From Alphaproteobacteria bacterium (GTDB taxonomy: Bacteria > Pseudomonadota > Alphaproteobacteria > Rhizobiales > Hyphomicrobiaceae): DNA of 6,174 bases. The position numbers and the translations under genes were made by a program. The notes beneath the pieces are model-generated. The model saw only the letters and a program-made list of their open reading frames with translations. It did not search any database and was not told the DNA's origin. Location: positions 1 to 6,174 of the forward strand of contig VBAB01000128.1 of NCBI GenBank assembly GCA_005888525.1, given 5' to 3'. Position 1 is the stretch's first letter, and the number at the start of each line of letters is the position of its first letter. This document shows, in pieces, positions 1-5,659 of the stretch.

Positions 1-1711
1 AGAGGATATTGTGGGCCCTGAGCGCGTCGAGCCGATCCGGCGAAAGGTCCATCTTCGCTTCCAAGTCATCGTAATAGTTCTCTGGGATCTCCAGCAGCTC
101 AACTCCATTGCGCTCGAGGCGCGCCACGGTCGCCAAGAGGTCGTCGGTCGCAAACGCCAGGTGCTGAACACCGGAGCCGAACACCTCCGTGAGGAAGCGC
201 GATGATTGGGTGCGCTGGCTCTGGGAGGCGTTGAGGATTATGCGAAGGCAGCCGTCCTCGGACTCGGCAACCTGGCTTTTCACCAGACCGCCAGGATCGG
301 CGACATCCTGGGCCGGAATCTTCTTGAGGTCGATCAGAGAGGTGTAGAACAGCAGCCAGGTCAGCATCTCCTCGTAGTGCATGGACTGCGAGATGTGATC
401 GACGGCAGTCAAGCCGGCCGCGTTCGAACCGTCCTCCCCCGTCTCATCGAATTCGATATCCCAAACGCGTCCAAGCTCGCTGCTGGAATCCAAGAAGTAG
501 ACAAGACTGCCTCCGACCCCGCGTACTGCCGGGATGTCGAGCTCGCCGGGACCGACGGGCTGACGAAACGGCTCATCGAGGAGCAGCTTGGCACGCTCGA
601 AGGTAGCGGCTGCATTGTTGACTTTTAGCCCGAGCGCGCACACGGCGGAGCCGTGCGTGATGTTGAAGGAATGGGCAAAACCTTCCTTTTCGGTGTTGAC
701 GACGAGGTTGATCCCGCCCTGATGCCACCGCGTCACGGCTTTTGATTTGTGCCGGCCGGCACGGCGAAAGCCGAGCGTCGACAGCATCTGCTCGAGCTTT
801 GGAGCGCTTGCATCGTCGACGGCAAACTCCACGAATTCGGTGCCGAGCGGCTTGGACCGCGCCGGCAACTTCGTGATTGCCGGGACCAATGCCTGGTTCT
901 TCGCGGCCAACTGATCAAGCAGGAATAGCAGGGAACGATGGCCGTCGACGGCGACGCTGCGGGCGGAGCCGGCACGGAACTGGTCATTGAAAATCTCCAG
1001 CGACAGCGGGCCGTCGTAGCCGGTTGCCGCCAATGCTTCCATGAAGTCGAGGATCGGAAGCTCGCCTTGGCCCGGAAAATTGCGGAAATGCCGGCTCCAT
1101 GACAGGTAGTCCATTTGCAGCAACGGAGCGTCGGCCATCTGCACCAGAAAGATACGGTCGCGAGGGATCGAGCGGATCGCATTCAGCTCGGTCTTGCGCG
1201 CCAGGATATGAAAGGTGTCGAGTACCAAACCCACCGATGGATGGTTGGCGCGGCGAACGACTTCCCAGGCGTCGCGATAGTCATTTATGTGTTTGCCCCA
1301 TGCCAAAGCCTCAAAGGCGACACGTAGGCCGCGTTTGGCGGCCCTGTCGCCGAGCTCGTGCAGGTCGGCAGCGATACGCTCGATCCCACCCACGCTATCG
1401 GGGGATACGTTGCTGCAGATCATCAGGAGGTCGCAGCCAAGTTCCTGCATCACGTCGAACTTGCGTTCCGCGCGCGCGAAAACCCGGGCGCGCTGATTGT
1501 CCGGCATGCCTTCGAAGTCGCGGAACGGTTGCAGTGTAACGATGCCGAGGCCGAGTTGCTCGACGGCGCGGCGCACATCAGCGGGCGTGCCGTTGAACGT
1601 AACAAGATCGTTCTCGAAAATCTCCACCGCATCGAATTTCGCTGCGGCGATCGCCTCGAGCTTTTCGCTCAAGCTACCGCTCAAGGACACGGTCGCAATC
1701 GAGGTCTGCAT
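1..1711 (-). CDS. quiC: 3-dehydroshikimate dehydratase, sugar-phosphate isomerase/epimerase domain fused to HPPD-like domain (3' end off window)
   Basis: Converts 3-dehydroshikimate to protocatechuate, the committed step from shikimate/quinate into aromatic ring catabolism; cytoplasmic. An uninterrupted frame of 570 codons starts at ATG 1709-1711 and runs off the left edge without a stop; the family is usually a little over 600 residues, so roughly the last 50-60 are missing. Residues 1-275 are a xylose-isomerase-like TIM barrel with the expected divalent-metal ligands: E134 (AFEALAWG), D165 (LVLDTFH), Q191 (LVQMADAP) and E239 (LEIFND). Residues about 290-420 form a degenerate VOC (vicinal oxygen chelate) module and about 433-570 a second, HPPD-like VOC module with H439 (VDHI) and H517 (VQHLAFAT), the first two ligands of the HPPD iron triad; the third would lie past the edge. 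It lies 23 bp after the dehydrogenase that makes its substrate, with a strong Shine-Dalgarno sequence. A generic annotation would be 'sugar phosphate isomerase/epimerase and 4-hydroxyphenylpyruvate dioxygenase'. HPPD activity is not expected, because the fusion architecture is the known QuiC one. Confidence 0.93.
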   Translation of the reverse strand, partial: MQTSIATVSLSGSLSEKLEAIAAAKFDAVEIFENDLVTFNGTPADVRRAVEQLGLGIVTLQPFRDFEGMPDNQRARVFARAERKFDVMQELGCDLLMICSNVSPDSVGGIERIAADLHELGDRAAKRGLRVAFEALAWGKHINDYRDAWEVVRRANHPSVGLVLDTFHILARKTELNAIRSIPRDRIFLVQMADAPLLQMDYLSWSRHFRNFPGQGELPILDFMEALAATGYDGPLSLEIFNDQFRAGSARSVAVDGHRSLLFLLDQLAAKNQALVPAITKLPARSKPLGTEFVEFAVDDASAPKLEQMLSTLGFRRAGRHKSKAVTRWHQGGINLVVNTEKEGFAHSFNITHGSAVCALGLKVNNAAATFERAKLLLDEPFRQPVGPGELDIPAVRGVGGSLVYFLDSSSELGRVWDIEFDETGEDGSNAAGLTAVDHISQSMHYEEMLTWLLFYTSLIDLKKIPAQDVADPGGLVKSQVAESEDGCLRIILNASQSQRTQSSRFLTEVFGSGVQHLAFATDDLLATVARLERNGVELLEIPENYYDDLEAKMDLSPDRLDALRAHNIL

Positions 1712-1719
1712 GGATCACG

Positions 1720-1725
1720 CCTCCT
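1720..1725 (-). promoter_or_regulatory. Ribosome binding site of quiC
   Basis: AGGAGG on the minus strand, 8 nt before the ATG at 1709-1711. It is a full anti-Shine-Dalgarno match at good spacing, fixes the quiC start, and allows translation independent of the upstream dehydrogenase gene, whose stop lies 23 bp before the ATG. Confidence 0.85.
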
Positions 1726-1734
1726 AGTGGGATT

Positions 1735-2610
1735 TCAGCCGGCGAGCCTCTTGTCTCTGCGAGCGGCCGCCTCGGCAAACGCGCGTTGCATGCGATGAAT
1801 GTCGGGAACGTGTCCCGTGAAGAGCCGGAAGGTCTCGGCCGCCTGGTGCACGCACATGCCGGCACCGCCCATCACCTTGCATCCTTTGGCGCGGGCGCCT
1901 TTGACCAAGTCGGTTTCAAGCGGCGTGTAGATAACATCCGCCACCCAAAGACGACTTGCGACGACGCCAAGCGGGACAGGAATGCCCGGTATCCCCAGCA
2001 TGCCCACCGGCGTGGCGTTGACCAGTCCGGCCGCGCGCGAGAGTCCCGATTCGACATCCGTTACAGGCTGGCTGCGGCCAACACCGAATTTGGAAATGAG
2101 GTCATCAGCGAGCCGATGAGCACGTTCCATATCTTTGTCGTGGACAAGCAGCACGTCGACGCCGAGGTCGAAGAGTGCGAAGGCGACGGCGCGACCTGCG
2201 CCACCAGCGCCGACGAGAAGAGCCGTCTTGCCGTCGATGAGGTCCCGTCCAAACGCTTCTTCGAACGCGCGTCGGAACCCGATGCGATCCGTGTTGTAAC
2301 CGACAGTCCAGTTGTTGCTATCGAAAGTGACCGTATTCACCGCTCCAATCTGGCGCGCTTCCGCCGACACCTCGTCGAGCAGAAGCAACACGGCCTCTTT
2401 GCATGGATAAGTGATGTTGACACCCTGGAAGCCAACAGCACGCACGGCGTGCATGAGATCGCTTAGACTCCGTCCTCGGAGCTGGTCGAGGTCCATGAGA
2501 TGATAGTGGCCGCGAATGCCAACGGCAGTACAGGCGTCCTCAAAGAGGGCCGGCGAAAGCGATTTTTGGATGTTAGCGCCGATCAGACCGACGAGCATGT
2601 GCTGCTGCAT
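1735..2610 (-). CDS. aroE: Shikimate (quinate/shikimate) dehydrogenase, AroE family, probably the catabolic paralogue
   Basis: Interconverts shikimate and 3-dehydroshikimate with a nicotinamide cofactor; cytoplasmic. The 291 residues are close to the usual 270-290. The N-terminal substrate domain has the S17-L18-S19 carboxylate-binding motif, the GVNITYPCK segment with catalytic K71, N92 in AVNTV, and catalytic D108 in GYNTDRIGF, giving the Lys/Asp pair of the family. The Rossmann domain has GAGGAG at 134-139 and NATPVGM at 198-204; Q256 (VHQAAETF) is the conserved late substrate contact. After the second Rossmann strand the sequence reads VHDKDMER, with an acidic D158 where NADP-specific AroE enzymes usually have an Asn-Arg-Thr type motif. 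This suggests NAD use, as in catabolic quinate/shikimate dehydrogenases such as Corynebacterium QsuD and E. coli YdiB. Its place between TRAP genes and quiC supports oxidation of shikimate to feed QuiC. The start at 2610 follows a GGTGGGG stretch; a second ATG at codon 5 is a less likely alternative. The symbol names the family; the biosynthetic aroE is probably elsewhere in the genome. Confidence 0.92.
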   Translation of the reverse strand: MQQHMLVGLIGANIQKSLSPALFEDACTAVGIRGHYHLMDLDQLRGRSLSDLMHAVRAVGFQGVNITYPCKEAVLLLLDEVSAEARQIGAVNTVTFDSNNWTVGYNTDRIGFRRAFEEAFGRDLIDGKTALLVGAGGAGRAVAFALFDLGVDVLLVHDKDMERAHRLADDLISKFGVGRSQPVTDVESGLSRAAGLVNATPVGMLGIPGIPVPLGVVASRLWVADVIYTPLETDLVKGARAKGCKVMGGAGMCVHQAAETFRLFTGHVPDIHRMQRAFAEAAARRDKRLAG

Positions 2611-2624
2611 GAGCTATCCCCACC

Positions 2625-3923
2625 CTAGCCCCTGTAGCCCATGACTCTCGGTAGCCAGAGAATCGAGTCCGGCACAATTGTGATGATGGCGAGCACGAGT
2701 ATCGACACGAAAATGAAAGGGGAGGCTTCGCGCACGATTGCGCCGAGGGGTTGCTTGGTCATGTTGGCAAGCACGAACAACAGCAACCCATAAGGTGGTG
2801 TGAGCAGACCGATCATGATGTTGACGACGCAAACCACCCCGAAATGCACTAGGTCAATACCTAGCACCTTTGCGGTCGGGATAAAGATTGGAAGCACGAC
2901 GAGAATGATCGTACTGCCCTCCAGCAAACAACCGAGGACGAGCAGGATGATGTTCACGAGAAGCAGGAAGCCCGCCGCCGACAGGTCGTACCCACCCATG
3001 AAGCGCGCAAGCGAGCTCGGAATATTTTCGATTGTCACCACGTAGTTGAAGACGAGTGCCCCGGCGATCAGCATGCCAATGGAAGTCGTCGCCTTGGCGC
3101 TGCTGAGGATCGCGTCGTAGAGCTGTTTCCACGTCACCGCGCGATAAAGCACGGTTGATGCGAGCAGCGCATAGAACGCCGCCGCCGCGGCGCCTTCGGT
3201 CGGCGTCATCACACCTCCGTAGATGCCAAACAGCAGGATGACCGGCAGCATCAACGCCGGAAATGCCCTGATCGTTATCCTGGGAACGTCGCGCAACGGT
3301 ATCTTCGCCTCGACTGGATAGTTGCGGCGCCGGGCGATGATCGAGTTCATGATCATGAAAGCGACCCCGAGCATGATGCCCGGAATGAACCCCCCGAGGA
3401 AAAGGTAGCCGATCGAGGTATCCGAGATCAGCGCATAGAGAACCATCGGGATCGACGGCGGAATGATCGGCCCGATGATGGCGGCAGAAGCCGTGATCGC
3501 GCCGGCATAGGCGATCGGGTATCTGCCTTCCCTTGTCATCATGCCGATGATGATGCGGCCGATGCCGACCGCGTCGGCAATCGCCGATCCGGACATGCCG
3601 GCGAAGATCATGTTGGCGACGACGTTGACGTGTCCGAGACCGCCGCGGAAGCGCCCCACCAGTATGAGGCAGAATTGCAGAAGGCGGTCGGTGAGGCTGC
3701 CGATGTTCATGAGGTCGGCCGCGAGGATGAACAGCGGGATCGCGAGCAGGACGTAGCTGTTGAAAAGCCCGTTCAGGATTTGCTCGGCGGCGGTGCCGAG
3801 GTCGAGTCCCGACAGCAGGAGATAAAGGATGGAGCCGGCGACCATCGAGTGGCCTATCGGCAAGCCGAGGGCTCCGAGCAGCACAATCGCAATGATGCAA
3901 AGTGCAAAAGGGCTGAGCGACAT
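2625..3923 (-). CDS. dctM: TRAP transporter large permease subunit, DctM family
   Basis: Large integral-membrane subunit of a tripartite ATP-independent periplasmic transporter, which carries the sodium-coupled translocation pathway for an organic acid delivered by DctP. The 432 residues match the usual 425-440, and long hydrophobic segments cover almost the whole chain (about 11-13 membrane or re-entrant segments). Family motifs, numbered from the ATG, are GMSGSAIAD at 109-117, IIPPSIPM near 153-160, TPTEGA at 240-245 and LTPPYG at 374-379; the first and last lie in the pseudo-symmetric hairpins that form the ion and substrate sites. The ATG at 3921-3923 is only 2 nt past the dctQ stop, with no good Shine-Dalgarno sequence, so translational coupling to dctQ is likely. 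A TTG at 3927-3929 overlapping the dctQ stop is also in frame and would add two residues. It is followed 14 bp later by the dehydrogenase gene, which links transport to shikimate/quinate use. The substrate is inferred from neighbours only. Confidence 0.95.
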   Translation of the reverse strand: MSLSPFALCIIAIVLLGALGLPIGHSMVAGSILYLLLSGLDLGTAAEQILNGLFNSYVLLAIPLFILAADLMNIGSLTDRLLQFCLILVGRFRGGLGHVNVVANMIFAGMSGSAIADAVGIGRIIIGMMTREGRYPIAYAGAITASAAIIGPIIPPSIPMVLYALISDTSIGYLFLGGFIPGIMLGVAFMIMNSIIARRRNYPVEAKIPLRDVPRITIRAFPALMLPVILLFGIYGGVMTPTEGAAAAAFYALLASTVLYRAVTWKQLYDAILSSAKATTSIGMLIAGALVFNYVVTIENIPSSLARFMGGYDLSAAGFLLLVNIILLVLGCLLEGSTIILVVLPIFIPTAKVLGIDLVHFGVVCVVNIMIGLLTPPYGLLLFVLANMTKQPLGAIVREASPFIFVSILVLAIITIVPDSILWLPRVMGYRG

Positions 3924-3925
3924 GA

Positions 3926-4444
3926 TCAATCAGCGATCTTGGCGGGATCGGTTGCCGGAGATTTCCCGCCACGAATTGCGCGATACACCAGCCAGCAGTA
4001 GCGGCAAATGCAAGCCACCGAGAAAATAACGAAGACGGCATACATCCAGTTGATCGGCACATGCAGATAGGCCGACCGCTCCACCTTCATGAAGCTCACG
4101 TACTTGTAGGCGGCCGGCAGCGAGATTCCATACAAAGTAATGAGTGCGACGCCGGTGATCACCGTGAAAACCCGCCGCACACTTTCGGGGATATTCGAGT
4201 AGATGATGTCGAAGCGGATTTCTTCCGCCTCGCCCAGGATGAAGGCCGCTCCCCAGAGCACCGTCCAGAGCCACATCGTGATGACGACCTCTTCGGTCCA
4301 GCCGACCGGGTTGTTCAGCACGTAGCGGAAGAAGATCTGAATGATGAAGCAGGCGAACATCGTCGACAATAGGATGACGGCGATGTTTTCAGCCCTTCGG
4401 CGCAGCCACCGCGCGATTGCAGTGGCACGTGACCATGATGTCAT
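3926..4444 (-). CDS. dctQ: TRAP transporter small permease subunit, DctQ family
   Basis: Small membrane subunit that pairs with DctM and forms part of the docking surface for the binding protein. It has 172 residues, typical of the family. There are four predicted transmembrane helices at about 20-41, 53-71, 91-113 and 131-154. The segment FRYVLNNPVGWTEEV (39-53) between helices 1 and 2, with the W-T-E-E continuation into W58/W60, is the characteristic DctQ signature, followed by FILGEAEEIRFD (68-79). The C-terminal tail is polar. The start ATG at 4442-4444 is preceded by GGGAG 6 nt upstream. The gene follows dctP after 101 bp and ends 2 nt before the dctM ATG, the standard dctPQM order. Confidence 0.93.
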   Translation of the reverse strand: MTSWSRATAIARWLRRRAENIAVILLSTMFACFIIQIFFRYVLNNPVGWTEEVVITMWLWTVLWGAAFILGEAEEIRFDIIYSNIPESVRRVFTVITGVALITLYGISLPAAYKYVSFMKVERSAYLHVPINWMYAVFVIFSVACICRYCWLVYRAIRGGKSPATDPAKIAD

Positions 4445-4545
4445 CGATCACTCCCGATGCTGCGTCGGTCGATGGAAGGCCGAACGCGCGATGAAAGCCG
4501 GCCGGCCAATCAGGAGGATGGTCTCTTGGTGTGCCAGCCTCTCTC
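4445..4545. other. dctP-dctQ intergenic spacer with weak inverted repeats
   Basis: This 101-bp gap is longer than the other gaps in the operon. It holds the self-complementary GCCGGCCGGC at 4497-4506 and short imperfect pairings, such as GGCTGGC (minus strand, 4533-4539) with GCCGGCC, and GGCCG with CGGCC around a 16-nt loop. None is followed by a run of T on the minus strand, so I do not call a terminator. It may fold in the mRNA and lower dctQM relative to dctP, which is inference. I see no promoter in it. Confidence 0.3.
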
Positions 4546-5532
4546 TCATTGGATCGCGTTGATCTTCTCGATCGCGCCCTTCGGCCAGTCGTTGCCGTAT
4601 TTTTCGAGATACTTCTTCTGCGCAAACGTTCGGAACGCGTTCTGGTCCGGCGTGTAAACCTGCTTGCCTTCCTTCTTGAAGAACTCGATCGCGTCCTTTT
4701 CCTGGGCGTCGTATTTTGCCGCATTCGCATCAAAGGCTTTGTCGGCCTCGGCCCGGAACTTGGCTTGCTTCTCGGGGCCCAGACCGTCCCAGGCTTTCTT
4801 CGAGACCGACAACACGTCGTAGCCGATCACGTGGCTGGTGAGGACGAACTGCGAGGTCACTTCGTAGAACTTCATCACGCGTCCGGACAGAAGTGGATTG
4901 TCCTGGCCATCGACCGTTCCGGTTTGCAGGGCGGTGTACAGCTCGGCGAACGCCACTGGCGTCGGATTGGCGCCGATCGACTCGCCGAGAAATTGCCAGA
5001 ACTCGCCGGGGGGCATGCGCAGTTTCACACCAGCCAGATCGGCCGGCGTATTGATCTTCTTCGTTGGCTTCAGGTTAACCTGACGCGCACCGAAATACAC
5101 CGGCCGGATCACTTCAATGCCCACCTGGTCACGGGCCATCTTGATGAAGTCCCTGCCGACGTCGCTGACGAACGTCTTTCTGAGATGGTCGTAGTCGCGG
5201 AACAAATAGGCCGAGGTGAGGAGCGACCAGGCCGGAATCTGCTTCGAGATATCGGCTGGCGCCAAGTTGCAGAGTTCGAGGTTGTCGCGCTGCAGAGCGA
5301 CGAGCTCGGTACCCTGCTTGAACAGCGTGTTGCTCCAGAAGGGCTCGAGATCAATGTCGTCCTTCATCGCAGCCGCGAACGCCTTATAGCCCTCCGCGCG
5401 AAGATCGGTCTCGGGGAAGGCCACCGACAGCCGCAGTTTCGGTTTGACCTGGGCCTGCGCCGGGAGAGCCGATGCAAGGGCAAGGGCTGCAGCGCCGCCG
5501 ACGACAAGAGTGCGGCGATCGATGATATCCAT
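4546..5532 (-). CDS. dctP: TRAP transporter substrate-binding protein, DctP family
   Basis: Periplasmic binding protein that captures the substrate and delivers it to DctQM. It has 328 residues, normal for the family. The N-terminus has twin arginines (R6-R7 in DRRTLVVGG), a hydrophobic alanine/leucine core and a likely cleavage after A27 (AQA before QV), so export is probably by Tat, as for many TRAP binding proteins. Family landmarks are FGARQVNLK at 147-155, TPADLAGVKLRMP at 162-174 with R172 as the conserved arginine that pairs with the ligand carboxylate, FAELYTALQTGTVDGQDNP at 195-213, and a helical C-terminus ending near WPKGAIEKIN. A carboxylate-binding site suits shikimate or quinate, but the residues visible do not identify the ligand; the assignment rests on the two downstream catabolic enzymes. 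It is the first gene of the predicted operon, 127 bp after the tetR stop, with a promoter and operator in between and AGGAGG before the ATG. Confidence 0.95.
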   Translation of the reverse strand: MDIIDRRTLVVGGAAALALASALPAQAQVKPKLRLSVAFPETDLRAEGYKAFAAAMKDDIDLEPFWSNTLFKQGTELVALQRDNLELCNLAPADISKQIPAWSLLTSAYLFRDYDHLRKTFVSDVGRDFIKMARDQVGIEVIRPVYFGARQVNLKPTKKINTPADLAGVKLRMPPGEFWQFLGESIGANPTPVAFAELYTALQTGTVDGQDNPLLSGRVMKFYEVTSQFVLTSHVIGYDVLSVSKKAWDGLGPEKQAKFRAEADKAFDANAAKYDAQEKDAIEFFKKEGKQVYTPDQNAFRTFAQKKYLEKYGNDWPKGAIEKINAIQ

Positions 5533-5536
5533 GGTT

Positions 5537-5542
5537 CCTCCT
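5537..5542 (-). promoter_or_regulatory. Ribosome binding site of dctP
   Basis: AGGAGG on the minus strand, 4 nt before the dctP ATG at 5530-5532 (reads AGGAGGAACCATG). Spacing is slightly short but the match is complete, and it supports this start, which also gives an intact signal peptide. Confidence 0.8.
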
Positions 5543-5560
5543 ATTGTTGTTTGCGTCGGT

Positions 5561-5582
5561 GAGCGCGTCGCGCCCGGCGCTC
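5561..5582. repeat. Inverted repeat in the predicted dctP 5' leader
   Basis: GAGCGC at 5561-5566 and GCGCTC at 5577-5582 are perfect 6-bp arms around a 10-nt GC-rich loop. The element lies between the predicted transcription start and the dctP Shine-Dalgarno site, about 18 nt upstream of the latter. It could form a stable leader hairpin affecting mRNA stability. There is no U-tract, so it is not an attenuator of the usual type. Chance occurrence is plausible in such GC-rich sequence. Confidence 0.3.
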
Positions 5583-5600
5583 AGGGGCGCTTTTTGCGAA

Positions 5601-5627
5601 AATGTACCAGTTGGTACGTCTTGTCAA
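5601..5627 (-). promoter_or_regulatory. Predicted sigma-70-type promoter of the dctPQM-aroE-quiC operon
   Basis: On the minus strand a perfect TTGACA -35 box (plus coordinates 5622-5627) is followed after 15 nt by TACATT (5601-5606), a 4/6 match to TATAAT; longer spacings give weaker A/T-rich boxes in ATTTTC. The short spacer and modest -10 suggest a promoter of moderate strength. A transcript would start near 5590-5595 and have a leader of about 60 nt before dctP. The operator-like palindrome lies within it. Confidence 0.55.
5604..5617. promoter_or_regulatory. Predicted TetR-family operator palindrome
   Basis: GTACCA (5604-5609) and TGGTAC (5612-5617) are perfect 6-bp inverted arms around a 2-nt centre (GT). 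The size and sequence resemble known TetR-family operators, which are short palindromes bound by a repressor dimer. It fills most of the spacer and overlaps the -10 box of the predicted dctP promoter, so bound protein would block RNA polymerase. The adjacent tetR gene is the natural candidate for the binding protein. Cognate binding is inferred. Confidence 0.65.
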
Positions 5628-5659
5628 ACGGCCATCGCCGGTCGAGTGCGGGACGCGTC

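Noticed and set aside
206..1798. Several plus-strand open frames of 60-146 codons across the left quarter
   Set aside because: All are antisense to quiC, whose minus-strand frame is open from 1711 to the edge with domain motifs throughout.
1786..2466. Plus-strand open frame of 226 codons antisense to the shikimate dehydrogenase
   Set aside because: It lies entirely within a well-supported minus-strand gene, and its translation shows no recognisable motif.
2854..4062. Minus-strand open frame of 402 codons overlapping dctM and the end of dctQ
   Set aside because: The translation is rich in Arg, His and Pro with no domain, typical of an out-of-frame reading of a membrane protein gene. dctM is in the correct frame.
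4531..5562. Plus-strand open frame of 343 codons antisense to all of dctP
   Set aside because: It mirrors dctP codon by codon, as happens in GC-rich genes, and its translation resembles no family I know. dctP on the other strand is unmistakable.
5629..5640. CGGC-CATC-GCCG mini-hairpin between tetR and the promoter as a tetR terminator
   Set aside because: The stem is only 4 bp and is followed by just TTTG on the minus strand, overlapping the -35 region. It is too weak to call.
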